A stretch of 64,000 bases of DNA from Fontivita pretiosa (lineage in GTDB: Bacteria > Planctomycetota > Phycisphaerae > Tepidisphaerales > Tepidisphaeraceae): NCBI RefSeq assembly GCF_050410795.1, contig NZ_CP191258.1, forward strand, positions 5,394,001 through 5,458,000. The letters run 5' to 3'. The notes beneath the pieces were generated by a model. The model saw only the letters and a list, made by a program, of their open reading frames with translations. It did no database searches and had not been told where the DNA came from. Position 1 is the stretch's first letter; the number at the start of each line of letters is the position of its first letter. Shown piece by piece: positions 43,038-55,816 of this stretch. A program made the translations under genes and the position numbers.

Positions 43038-43149
43038 GTTCACCGCGCACGGCCGGGACGGCCATGCCACAATTGGCTCGTCTGAGCTTTCATCGCACGC
43101 ACCTGGGAATCTGAGCGAAAAGCGCGGGTGGTCCCAGATGTTTACACTG

Positions 43150-44262
43150 TTACGGAGGGAGGCTGGCGACGTAATCGTTGAAGAAACGGACGACCCGGGG
43201 CATGAACTGTTCCAGCGCCGGATACGCGTGGCGATTCTGCTCGTAGTCCGCGAGCAGCGCTGAAAGCTCGCCCGTCCACGCAAATCCCAACGCCTGCTGC
43301 CGCAGGACCTCGGCCACGCCCGCGGCGGTGCCCTCGTTGGCATAACGATATCGCACAACGCAGGCGCGAACGAGCGACTCGGCCAGCACCGTCTGTCCGC
43401 TGGCGTACGCCTGCCTGCGCATCAGTCGCTCGTTGCGCTCGAAGAGCGTCTGTCCCGCGGCGCGCATCTCGGGCAGGTACTTCTCGACCAGCGGGTTCAC
43501 GTACGAGTGATTGAACTCATGCACCACGGTTGGCACGATTTCCGCCGAGAACTGGGGTATCCCCCGCGCGTCGCACGTCCAGGCACCGAGGATGCAGTAA
43601 AGCTCCTCGCCACCGCCAACCACTGTACGGACGCCATAGTTCGACGGTCCGTTCAATAGCCCGATCACCAGGTGAAACCTCGCCGCCGGGCGCTCGCCGA
43701 AGAACTGGTCGAACCATGCCAGGTTCGCGTGCTCCTCGATCGTCCGCCGCATCCGCGCCGCTGACTGATCGTACAAGTCACGATGCGCGGCGAGAAAATC
43801 CTCAAACTTCGACTCGGCCACGAACCGCCGGGCCAGTTGCTGAAACTGGCGCACGTCTTCAGGCCGCCAGCGCTTGTCCACTTGGGCCGGAAGTGGATCC
43901 AGCGGCACGACGCCGTCGAGGCTCTGAATGTCCTTCAGGTGAACCGCCAGGCTCATCGGCGCGTCGAACCCGACGCCACGGGAGGATCTCAGGCGGCGGG
44001 CCAGACGGACAAGCTCGTGATCCTTGAAGCTGGCGAAATGGGCTTGGACGTCCTTCGCGTAAGCGGGCACGCGCGGCTGCGAGTATTCGGGGTTGCCCGC
44101 GAGCTGAAAAATGATGCAGGTCAATTCAACCCGCGGATCGACGGCGATGTCGAGGACGGATCTTCGCGTGGCGGACTGGGTCGGCGCCGTCGATTGTGCC
44201 TGCGCCAGTGATGTCAGAAGCACGACCAGAACTGACGCGACACGGATTGCTGTGCGGATCAT
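43150..44262 (-). CDS. Secreted DUF4932-type putative zinc metalloprotease
   Basis: The 370-residue protein has a signal peptide (residues 1-23, ending near AQAQS) and a zinc-binding HExxH motif, HEFNH, at residues 248-252. The region around it (EIVPTVVHEFNHSYVNPLVEKY) and the upstream WFDQFFGE and VVGGGEELYCILG blocks match the DUF4932 family as remembered. A downstream Glu in VLAESLVRA may be the third metal ligand. The protein is probably an exported metallopeptidase; substrates are unknown. The ATG at 44262 has GGTGG upstream and gives the signal peptide directly. Confidence 0.75.
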   Translation of the reverse strand: MIRTAIRVASVLVVLLTSLAQAQSTAPTQSATRRSVLDIAVDPRVELTCIIFQLAGNPEYSQPRVPAYAKDVQAHFASFKDHELVRLARRLRSSRGVGFDAPMSLAVHLKDIQSLDGVVPLDPLPAQVDKRWRPEDVRQFQQLARRFVAESKFEDFLAAHRDLYDQSAARMRRTIEEHANLAWFDQFFGERPAARFHLVIGLLNGPSNYGVRTVVGGGEELYCILGAWTCDARGIPQFSAEIVPTVVHEFNHSYVNPLVEKYLPEMRAAGQTLFERNERLMRRQAYASGQTVLAESLVRACVVRYRYANEGTAAGVAEVLRQQALGFAWTGELSALLADYEQNRHAYPALEQFMPRVVRFFNDYVASLPP

Positions 44263-44326
44263 GACCACCGCCACGCGGCCCTTTGTGCCGCCGCTGAACA
44301 TGGGACGGGCGAGTTCCGCACACCCG

Positions 44327-45103
44327 TCAAAAGAGCTGATCGAGGATCTGCGCCATCGGCATCTGGATGCAGGTGAAGATCGGGGTATCCCGAACTGTGT
44401 ACTTGCTGCTCTCGGTCTCGCGAAGTTCCATCACCAGATCCAGAAAGTCCTTCGGCTCGTCCGTCTCGAAGGCCACCACGAAATCCTGGTCGTCCAAGCC
44501 GAAACTGTACGTCGTGTTGAGCTTGACACTGGGGTATTTGTTGCCGACGCGAATGTGCACGTCCATGATCTGCTGACGCCTCTCCAGCGGCAGCAGATAC
44601 CACTCGCGGCTTTTGACAAACGGATAAACGAACAGGTATTTGCGCCGGCCGGGGATGATGTGCGTGCGACTCTCGGCGGTGTGGAACGGATCGACCTTGT
44701 CGATGTAGATGCTCCGTTTGGTCATCGACAGGAAGCTGTATGGCGTGCGCAGATACCCGCCCAGAACCGTCTTGTTGATCGCGCTGCTGTGCGCCTGGAA
44801 CTCATCGGCGGACAGCGAAATCCGCCACAGAAGAAAGTCGCAGTCGGCCTTCAATCCGACCGTGCTGTAGGACAGGCAGATGAATCCGGGGCGAGGCTGC
44901 GCAAACAGCGAAACAAACTGCTCGCGTGCCCGGCGTTTGTGTTCTTCATCCAGCCGGCGAAACTCCGGATCGAGCCTGTAGAACGCGAAGTTGACCACTT
45001 GCCGCTGCACCGCCGGCCCCGAGGCGCTGTGCTCTCGGGCGGCGGGCGCGGGAGAATGCGACGTCGATGGAGTTGCTGGCTGGCTGGTGTTCATATCTGT
45101 CAT
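44327..45103 (-). CDS. Chlorite-dismutase-family protein, HemQ-like coproheme decarboxylase
   Basis: The 258-residue protein resembles HemQ/ChdC, which converts coproheme to heme b in the coproporphyrin-dependent pathway. The conserved Tyr of the YPxxKxxEWYLLP block is Tyr160 and the proximal heme His is His183 in MDVHIRVG. The distal Arg used by true chlorite dismutases was not identified, favouring the HemQ subfamily. The N-terminal 30 residues are Ser/Pro/Ala-rich and unlike the family. A TACAAT -10 element (45136-45141, minus strand) lies about 33 nt before the ATG at 45103. No other heme gene lies nearby. Confidence 0.8.
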   Translation of the reverse strand: MTDMNTSQPATPSTSHSPAPAAREHSASGPAVQRQVVNFAFYRLDPEFRRLDEEHKRRAREQFVSLFAQPRPGFICLSYSTVGLKADCDFLLWRISLSADEFQAHSSAINKTVLGGYLRTPYSFLSMTKRSIYIDKVDPFHTAESRTHIIPGRRKYLFVYPFVKSREWYLLPLERRQQIMDVHIRVGNKYPSVKLNTTYSFGLDDQDFVVAFETDEPKDFLDLVMELRETESSKYTVRDTPIFTCIQMPMAQILDQLF

Positions 45104-45159
45104 TCTTTGTATCCGCTCGCGTTGGTTTAATGAAGATTGTAGCACATCGACATCGGATC

Positions 45160-45420
45160 ATGGACCGCGTGCGGCGGATCATCGCGATCGTACTGTTCCT
45201 GCTGCTCGTGCTGACGGGATGCGCGCCGAAGAACCCCCGGGGGCCGCATGTGCTGTTCATCGTGCCCGGCGCCGGAGGCTTCGCCGCCACACAGCCTCAT
45301 GCGCGGCTGGTGCAGCACGCCTACGACCCGCAGTGGCGCTCTGTTGGCAACGACGGCGGGCACTTCGGCACGCTTCGTACGAAGTTTGCACACCAGGTTC
45401 TTCGGCCGCTGCTTGAGTGA
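45160..45420 (+). CDS. Small putative lipoprotein, possibly truncated
   Basis: An 86-residue frame starts MDRVRR, has a hydrophobic helix and the lipobox LTGC, so it would be a lipid-anchored exported protein with about 65 mature residues. VLFIVPGAGGF recalls the first strand of alpha/beta-hydrolase-like proteins, but there is no room for a catalytic domain, so it could be a 5' fragment of a longer gene. It is divergent from the HemQ-like gene and ends 3 bp before the end of the convergent methyltransferase. Coding status is uncertain. Confidence 0.45.
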   Translation: MDRVRRIIAIVLFLLLVLTGCAPKNPRGPHVLFIVPGAGGFAATQPHARLVQHAYDPQWRSVGNDGGHFGTLRTKFAHQVLRPLLE

Positions 45421-45423
45421 CCG

Positions 45424-46200
45424 TTACATCGGCGAGGCGCAGGCGATCATTCTTGGCGAATCCGCGCCCAGTGCGCTGCCGTCGTAATCACCATACAGCT
45501 CGCGCAGCTTCATTCCATTTCGCTCCAGCAGGATTCGCAGCTCTCGCGGGAACACGAACGTCAGGTCGAATTCCACCTTCTGATGATGCTGGATTCCGTG
45601 TGCGTCGAACCAGCGGTAATGATGCGTGACATGCTGCACCTGCCGTGCCGGATCGCGCCGGACCTGCGTTTCGCGGAAAACCGTGCGATCCAGGGATGCG
45701 ACGTAGAAAACCGTGGGGGCCAGATGCTCGGAGCTGGGCTGCGCCAGCAGTTCCAGATTTGGCTGAAAGATGTCCAGCCAGAAACGTCCGGTTCGGGGTT
45801 TGAGGTGGCGGCGAACCACCTGCAGCAGCCGGTCCTGCTGTTTGAGCGTCGTGAAGTTGAGGAAGGTATTGAACAGGATGCAGATCCAGTCGAAGCGTCG
45901 GCGCAGGCTAAGCCGTGTGATGTCGGCGTTGATGAGCTGAAGCTGACGGTCGGTCAGTCCGACGCCGTCCCGTTTTCGGCGTGCGATCTGGAGCATGTCC
46001 GGGGCGTAATCGACGCCGACGATGCGATGCCCCGCCTGGGCCAGGGGAATCGCCGCGCGGGCCGTCCCGACGGCCAGCTCCAGGATGCTCTGGCTTTTTC
46101 GAGGCAGCCGCCCCAGCAGAAACGGAACATCGCGCTGGAGCATGTCCAGGTTCTCATTTTCGGCGTCGTAGTATTCGGCGATGGCACGATAAGGTTTCAT
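45424..46200 (-). CDS. Class I SAM-dependent methyltransferase
   Basis: The 258-residue protein has the SAM-binding block ILELAVGTARAAIPLAQAG near residues 42-60 (motif I as E.A.GTAR), the acidic end of strand 2 in VGVDYAPDML, and motif IV in DWICILFNTFLNF. The start at 46200 (MKPYRAIAEYYD) matches the usual N-terminus of Methyltransf_25-type enzymes. Substrate is not evident. It ends 3 bp from the small lipoprotein frame. Confidence 0.8.
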   Translation of the reverse strand: MKPYRAIAEYYDAENENLDMLQRDVPFLLGRLPRKSQSILELAVGTARAAIPLAQAGHRIVGVDYAPDMLQIARRKRDGVGLTDRQLQLINADITRLSLRRRFDWICILFNTFLNFTTLKQQDRLLQVVRRHLKPRTGRFWLDIFQPNLELLAQPSSEHLAPTVFYVASLDRTVFRETQVRRDPARQVQHVTHHYRWFDAHGIQHHQKVEFDLTFVFPRELRILLERNGMKLRELYGDYDGSALGADSPRMIACASPM

Positions 46201-46253
46201 GTTGCATCGAACATTGCGCGACACGTGCCGCTGATTCCTGGCAGACAGCGCCG

Positions 46254-47033
46254 CTAACCGCCGACCAGAACGCGCTGTCCGTCATAGGCCAGTTGCATAT
46301 TCGGCGGAAGCGTGCGATTGGTCTGCTCGTGTCCCAGTGCATGCGCGATGTGGGTGAACAGCGTCTGGCGAGCGCCGATGCGCTGGGCGGCCTGGATCGC
46401 TTGGGCAAGCGAGAAGTGCGTCGCGTGCGGTTTGTGTTGCAACGCATCCAGCACCAGCACGTCCAGCCCGCGCAGCAGCTCATACGACGATTCGGGGATG
46501 AAGCTCACGTCGGTGCAGTAGGCCAGATTGCCCACCCGAAAGCCCAGAATCGGCAGATCGCCGTGCATCAGCGGGATCGGCGTCCAGGTGATGCCTGCGA
46601 TCTGGAACGGGCCCTGGATCATTCGCCAAAGCAGATGCGGTCGATAGACTTTCAGCTCGGGGGAGGGTTCGGCGAACGCATAGGCGTAGCACTGCTGGAG
46701 CACCGCGAACGTTCGTGCGTCGGCCCAGACGTCAAGCGGACCATTTCGCAGCGCGTTGAACCGCCGCACATCGTCCAGACCAAAAATGTGGTCGGCGTGG
46801 GCGTGGGTGAAGACGACCGCGTCGATCATGTCGATGCCGTGGGTGATGCACTGGATTCGCAGCTCTGGCGTGGTGTCCACGAGCACTCGATGGCCGTCAT
46901 AGCTGATCACAACGCTGGGGCGATGGCGTCTGTCTCGCGGATCGCTGCTGGAACAGACCGCGCAGTGGCATCCGATCATCGGCACACCGGCGCTCGTGCC
47001 CGTGCCGAGGAAAAGCAGTTCGATCTGGGACAT
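46254..47033 (-). CDS. MBL-fold metal-dependent hydrolase, PhnP-like
   Basis: The 259-residue protein begins with LLFLGTGTSAGVPMIGCHCAVCSSSDPRDRRHRPS, which is the N-terminal signature of PhnP and related phosphodiesterases, including the Cys-rich CHCAVC segment that binds a structural zinc in PhnP. The metal-binding motif HAHADH is near residue 79, with further ligands in MHGD and the C-terminal THIAHALG. PhnP hydrolyses cyclic ribosyl phosphates in phosphonate breakdown, but most homologues outside phn operons, as here, have no assigned substrate. The ATG at 47033 is used. Confidence 0.85.
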   Translation of the reverse strand: MSQIELLFLGTGTSAGVPMIGCHCAVCSSSDPRDRRHRPSVVISYDGHRVLVDTTPELRIQCITHGIDMIDAVVFTHAHADHIFGLDDVRRFNALRNGPLDVWADARTFAVLQQCYAYAFAEPSPELKVYRPHLLWRMIQGPFQIAGITWTPIPLMHGDLPILGFRVGNLAYCTDVSFIPESSYELLRGLDVLVLDALQHKPHATHFSLAQAIQAAQRIGARQTLFTHIAHALGHEQTNRTLPPNMQLAYDGQRVLVGG

Positions 47034-47104
47034 CGCCAAGGGTTATATGGGATTGGATCGGACTTGCACAACAGGATCCGAGCACGGGCGGTCGGCAAAA
47101 ATGG

Positions 47105-47133
47105 TTGATCCGCTCACGGCACTGAGGTCTAAT
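47105..47133 (+). promoter_or_regulatory. Promoter of PEP-CTERM gene, leaderless
   Basis: TTGATC (47105-47110), a 17-bp spacer and TCTAAT (47128-47133) form a good sigma-70 promoter. The -10 ends 7 nt before the ATG at 47141 and overlaps the alternative ATG at 47132, which favours a leaderless transcript starting at 47141. Confidence 0.6.
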
Positions 47134-47140
47134 GGGACGA

Positions 47141-47905
47141 ATGGGAAGGAAGCTACCCGGATTCAAAGCATCGCGCGTCATATTCCTTGCAGCGACTTCA
47201 GTGCTGGCGGCGGATTGGACATTGGGCGTCACGCTCTACGACGGCGCCGCCGGAACCTCGCCGCAGTCGCAGGGGTGGTTGAGCTATTACTCGCTGCCGG
47301 GAACCGGCGTGCAGACGGTCGCCGGCGGAAAGACCACGTATGATTCGACGGCGTCGGCGTCGGAGCGAGGCGGATTCTCCAGCCACACCATCCTCGGCAC
47401 GCTGGTCAACACGGCGTTTCCCACCCTCGACCGCTCGGTCGGGTACACCGTGAGCATCGATCTGAAACTGCTGAGCGAGACACACGCGAGCAATGACCGC
47501 GCCGGGTTCAGCATCATCGCAATCTCGTCGGATCTTCAGGGGATCGAGCTGGGATTCTGGACCAACGAAATCTGGGCGCAGTCCGGGCCGAGCTTCACTC
47601 ACGCCGAGGGCGTCGCCGCCAACACGACCGCGGCGAACACCACGTACGACCTGACGATCCAGGGATCGAACTATTCGCTGCTGGCCAATGGCACGCCGAT
47701 CCTCAGCGGGCTCCTGCGCAATTACAGCTCCTTCGGCCTGCCGTACAACCTGCCCAGTTACCTTTTCATCGGCGATGACACGGGCAGCGCCGCCGGGGCG
47801 TTCGAGTTCTCGCGGCTTGCTGTCGCCGCGGTGCCGGAGCCGACGACATCGTTGTTCGTTGCAGCGGCAGTGTTGCTCGGTGTAACGATCGTCCGGAGGC
47901 GGTAG
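47141..47905 (+). CDS. PEP-CTERM-sorted exported protein
   Basis: The 254-residue protein has an N-terminal signal peptide (hydrophobic core VIFLAATSVLA), a beta-rich body with Gly/Ser/Thr content typical of lectin-like or concanavalin-like exported domains, and a C-terminal sorting signal: VPEPTT, a hydrophobic helix and RRR. PEP-CTERM proteins are cleaved by exosortase and often act with extracellular polysaccharide. No exosortase gene is in the window. The start at 47141 follows from the promoter position. Confidence 0.85.
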   Translation: MGRKLPGFKASRVIFLAATSVLAADWTLGVTLYDGAAGTSPQSQGWLSYYSLPGTGVQTVAGGKTTYDSTASASERGGFSSHTILGTLVNTAFPTLDRSVGYTVSIDLKLLSETHASNDRAGFSIIAISSDLQGIELGFWTNEIWAQSGPSFTHAEGVAANTTAANTTYDLTIQGSNYSLLANGTPILSGLLRNYSSFGLPYNLPSYLFIGDDTGSAAGAFEFSRLAVAAVPEPTTSLFVAAAVLLGVTIVRRR

Positions 47906-47908
47906 AAT
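47903..47908 (+). promoter_or_regulatory. TAGAAT -10 element overlapping a stop codon
   Basis: TAGAAT (47903-47908) begins with the TAG stop of the PEP-CTERM gene and ends 8 nt before the ATG of the DUF5658 gene. A GGAGG at 47894 is too far (18 nt) to serve that ATG. A leaderless transcript is likely. Confidence 0.45.
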
Positions 47909-47916
47909 CGTTCGGC

Positions 47917-48240
47917 ATGATCGGGGACCGCCGCCACGTCCTGTTCCCGGACGGCTACGTCTGGTTCGTATTCTTCAGCGCGCTGGACATCATGTTGACG
48001 TGGGTCGTCCTGCACGTTGGCGGGCGGGAAGCAAACGCGCTGGCAGACCGGATCATCTGGCGCTTCGGCCTGCCCGGGCTGGTGATCTACAAGTTCACGC
48101 TGGTGGTTGTGGTGATCCTGATCTGCGAGACCGTCGGCCGGCGGAACCGGGAAACCGCCCGCAAGCTGCTGTCGGTGGGGATCATGCTCACCTGCATGCC
48201 AGTGGTGCTGGCGATGGCGCTATTGGCGCTGCACGGGTAG
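47917..48240 (+). CDS. DUF5658 small membrane protein
   Basis: The 107-residue protein has three hydrophobic helices (about residues 14-34, 52-70 and 84-104). The order YVWFVFFSALDIMLTW, then GGREANALADRIIWRFGLPG and VIYKF matches the DUF5658 family as remembered, whose role is unknown. It starts 11 bp after the PEP-CTERM gene but has its own -10 element. Convergent with topA, 14 bp between ends. Confidence 0.75.
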   Translation: MIGDRRHVLFPDGYVWFVFFSALDIMLTWVVLHVGGREANALADRIIWRFGLPGLVIYKFTLVVVVILICETVGRRNRETARKLLSVGIMLTCMPVVLAMALLALHG

Positions 48241-48254
48241 GCGCAATGCCTGCC

Positions 48255-50975
48255 TCACGCCGCGTCCTGCTGCTCGTCCGGTTCCGGGTCGATCGCCGCC
48301 GCAGCAGAGCTGTCAGACACAGCGGGCTTGCTCTGGTTGTTTCCGTTGGCACCGTTGCCGTTCAGGCCCATTTCTTCCAGGAGCTTGGCGGGCACTTCGG
48401 CGGTGTTCTTGCACTTGGGGTAGCCGCTGCACCCCAGGAACTTTCCACGTCGGCCGGTCCGGATCACCATCGGCTTGCCACATTCGTCGCAGTCGATATC
48501 CGTCGGGATCGGGCCGGTTTTCATCGCCCCGGCCGCGGCGGGGTTTTCGCCGATGATCCTGGCGATGATCTCCTGCGACTTCGCTTCCTCATTTTTCAGC
48601 AGTGGGAGCAGGGCCTCGACCTGCTTGAGGTCGTCGCCGGTCAGCTTCTTGACCATCTTCGTCGCCCGGCACTTGGGGAAGCTGGAGCAACCCAGGAACG
48701 GACCCCGCTTGCTGTCGCGCAGCAGCATGTCGCTGCCGCACTTCTCGCACTTGACGGTCGTGGGAATGGGCTTGGGCTTGGGCGGCAGCGGATTGCCCTG
48801 CTTGTCCAGGTTGATGATCGTCGAGCAGACCGGCTCGCCTTTTTCGTTCTTGATCGAATACCCGGAGCAGCCGAGGAATTCCCCGAATCGCCCGCGGCGC
48901 CTGATCATCTCGCGCCCGCACACCGGGCACTTGTGCTCCGACACTTCGCGCACGGTCGGGCGGCCCTGATCGTCCACGGGTTTGGTCGCGCCGCATCCAG
49001 CACGATTCGTGCACGCAAGGAAGAAAACGTTCCTGTTGATGCGGTAGACCATCGGACTGCCGCACTTGTCGCATTTGTACGGCGATTCGGTCCCGCCGGC
49101 GTGCTCCAGCTTCTCCATCGCCGCCTTCACGTCCTTGCGGAAAGGCCCGTAGAAATCGCGCAGCAGCTTGATCCAGTCCAGGTGCTGTTCCTCGATCTTG
49201 TCCAGGTCGGTCTCCATGTCCGCCGTGAACTTCACATCCATGATCTGCGGAAAGCCCTGCATCAGCTTGTCGGTCACGATGCTGCCCAGCAGCGTGGCGT
49301 AGAAGCGGCGATCCTTCTGCACCACGTACCGCCGGTCCTGAATCGTCTGGATGATGCTGGCGTAGGTGCTGGGCCGTCCAATCCCCAATCGCTCCAGCTC
49401 CTTGACCAGCGAGGCCTCGGTAAACCGCGGCGGCGGCTGGGTGAAGTGCTGCGTCGGTGTGATCTCTATCGGATGGACGCTCGCGCCTTCGGCCAGCTCC
49501 GGCAGCAGTTGATCCTCGCTGCTGACACCGCTGACCCGCATGAAGCCATCGAACACCAGTTTTCGTCCGGTGGCGCGGAAGACCGCTTCGCCCTGCTGTG
49601 TCGCCGCCACGATCGTCAGCGTGGTCTGGTCAAACTCCGCCGGCGGCATCTGGCAGGCGACGAACCGGTTCCAGATGAGCTGATACAGCTTGTACTCATC
49701 CTGCCCGAGCTTGGCGTGGGCGTCGTGCGGGGTGAAGTTGACATCGGTCGGGCGGATGGCCTCGTGGGCTTCCTGCGCCGCCTTGTTGCTCGAGGCGTAG
49801 TAGTTGGGCTTCTGGGGCAGGTAGCGATCGCCGAACGTCCGCCCGATGTACTCTCGCACCATGTTCAGCGCCTCGGGCGAGAGGTTGGTCGAGTCGGTCC
49901 GCATGTAGGTGATGTACCCGGCCTCGTACAGCGACTGCGCCAGACGCATGGTTCGCTGGGCGCCAAACCCCAGTCGGCTGGCGGCGCCCTGCTGAAGCGT
50001 GCTGGTGATGAACGGCGCCGGCGGACGGCTGGTCGTACGCTTCCGCTCGATACCGCGAATCGTAAACGGCGGACACTGGCCGAGCCGGCCCGTGTAGCTG
50101 GTGAGGAACCTGGCCGGACCCTTGCCTTCCGGGTCTTCGGTGGTGTTCTCGTTTTCCACGACGAAGCCGAGCAACTCCGCGGCGCGACGCGCATCGGCCT
50201 TGTTGTTCGGCTCGAATTTCCTGCCGCCCAGCTCGATCAGCTCGGCATAAAAGGCGCTGTGTTCGGCCAGCCAGCGGTCGCGCTCCTGGCGCGTTCGCTC
50301 TCCGTTGCCGGTATTGGTAAGAAAATCGATCCACTGCCGCGACAGTTCGGCGCAGCTTGTCTGCCCGGCGGCGGCGAAAATGGCGCCGATCTTCCAGTAC
50401 TCGGCCGGGATGAACTTCTCGATCTCCCGTTCGCGCTCGACGATCAGCCGCACCGCCACGCTCTGCACACGCCCGGCGCTCAGCCCGCGCGCCACCTTCC
50501 GCCACAACAGCGGCGAAATCTCGTATCCCACAATCCGGTCCAGGATACGCCGCGCCTGCTGCGCGTTGACCTTATCGATGTTGATCTTGTTGGGACTGCG
50601 AAACGCCTTTTGAATCTCGCTCTTGGTGATCGCATTGAAGATGACGCGCTTCACCCGCTCATCCGGAATGCCAAGGGCTTCTTTCAGGTGCCAGGCGATG
50701 GCTTCGCCTTCGCGATCCAGGTCGGTCGCCAGGTAGACCTCGTTGGCATCACCGGCCAGCTTCTTCAGTTCGGTCACGACCTTGCGGCGGTTCTGGAGAA
50801 TCTCGTACTGCGGCTCGAAGGTCTTCAGGTTCACGCCCATTCCCTTGGCCGGCAGGTCGCGCACGTGCCCCATCGACGCCTTCACGATGTAGCCGTCGCC
50901 CAAATACTTGTTGATCGTGCGCGCCTTGGCCGGCGACTCGACGATCACCAGGTTTTTGCCGCTCTTTTTAGCCAT
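48255..50975 (-). CDS. topA: DNA topoisomerase I
   Basis: The 906-residue type IA enzyme relaxes negative supercoils. The TOPRIM domain starts KNLVIVESPAKARTINKYLG with the catalytic Glu, followed by the acidic DLDREGE triad. The active-site Tyr is in YITYMRTDSTNLS near residue 350. The C-terminus has four topo I zinc fingers (CDKCGSPMV, CPVCGREM, CEKCGSDML and CDECGKPMV), more than the three of E. coli, and a short acidic/Gln tail. The ATG at 50975 (MAKKSGKNLVIVESP) has AAGG directly upstream; a longer frame to 51125 lacks family similarity. Confidence 0.96.
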   Translation of the reverse strand: MAKKSGKNLVIVESPAKARTINKYLGDGYIVKASMGHVRDLPAKGMGVNLKTFEPQYEILQNRRKVVTELKKLAGDANEVYLATDLDREGEAIAWHLKEALGIPDERVKRVIFNAITKSEIQKAFRSPNKINIDKVNAQQARRILDRIVGYEISPLLWRKVARGLSAGRVQSVAVRLIVEREREIEKFIPAEYWKIGAIFAAAGQTSCAELSRQWIDFLTNTGNGERTRQERDRWLAEHSAFYAELIELGGRKFEPNNKADARRAAELLGFVVENENTTEDPEGKGPARFLTSYTGRLGQCPPFTIRGIERKRTTSRPPAPFITSTLQQGAASRLGFGAQRTMRLAQSLYEAGYITYMRTDSTNLSPEALNMVREYIGRTFGDRYLPQKPNYYASSNKAAQEAHEAIRPTDVNFTPHDAHAKLGQDEYKLYQLIWNRFVACQMPPAEFDQTTLTIVAATQQGEAVFRATGRKLVFDGFMRVSGVSSEDQLLPELAEGASVHPIEITPTQHFTQPPPRFTEASLVKELERLGIGRPSTYASIIQTIQDRRYVVQKDRRFYATLLGSIVTDKLMQGFPQIMDVKFTADMETDLDKIEEQHLDWIKLLRDFYGPFRKDVKAAMEKLEHAGGTESPYKCDKCGSPMVYRINRNVFFLACTNRAGCGATKPVDDQGRPTVREVSEHKCPVCGREMIRRRGRFGEFLGCSGYSIKNEKGEPVCSTIINLDKQGNPLPPKPKPIPTTVKCEKCGSDMLLRDSKRGPFLGCSSFPKCRATKMVKKLTGDDLKQVEALLPLLKNEEAKSQEIIARIIGENPAAAGAMKTGPIPTDIDCDECGKPMVIRTGRRGKFLGCSGYPKCKNTAEVPAKLLEEMGLNGNGANGNNQSKPAVSDSSAAAAIDPEPDEQQDAA

Positions 50976-51280
50976 CCTTTTCCAAGTCTGTGACCAAACA
51001 CACGTTGCCCAGGCGTTCCGTCGGTCGTATCGACTGCCGAACCCCAAGCCTTGATGATTCTGACGCGAATCTGCGCGGGAATCTCCAGACCCCCGAGGCC
51101 GCAAGGGGCGAGGAAGTTTGGGCAATTATCGGCCCCAAGTCAAGCCCGCCAGTTGACAATCAGCAGAATCCAGTAACAACCCTTACGAATCTGGCCCCAA
51201 GTCGGTTCGATCCTCGCTTCATGCCCCGTACTTACATAAGCCCTTATTTTACAGATTTTAATGGTATCTCATCCAGCATG
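50976..51280. other. Intergenic region upstream of topA
   Basis: This 305-bp gap holds no convincing gene. It contains two direct copies of GGCCCCAAGTC (51131-51141 and 51193-51203) and an AT-rich stretch (51236-51270) next to the rpoC terminator. On the minus strand a GATAAT lies at 51125-51130, but no matching -35 at 17 bp was found, so the topA promoter is not placed. Confidence 0.5.
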
Positions 51281-51312
51281 AAAAAGCCCACGGACCAACG
51301 TCCGTGGGCTTT
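51281..51312 (-). terminator. Intrinsic terminator after rpoC
   Basis: AGCCCACGGAC (51285-51295) pairs with GTCCGTGGGCT (51300-51310) around a 4-nt loop, with a run of five A on the plus strand at 51281 that becomes the U tract of the minus-strand transcript. It lies 29 bp beyond the rpoC stop. This is the clearest terminator in the window. Confidence 0.9.
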
Positions 51313-51340
51313 GGTGCCCGCAATTGTTGGCAACCGCAGC

Positions 51341-55765
<4,425 letters not shown>

Positions 55766-55816
55766 TGTTTGTCTCTCTTTCGATCCCGTCCAAAACCAGC
55801 TACTCGCTTGTTTCAA

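Noticed and set aside
42885..43358. Minus-strand frame between serS and the protease gene
   Set aside because: Its translation runs through the dispersed element and gives SLHAAGHGRDARDT-type sequence, a typical spurious product of such repeats.
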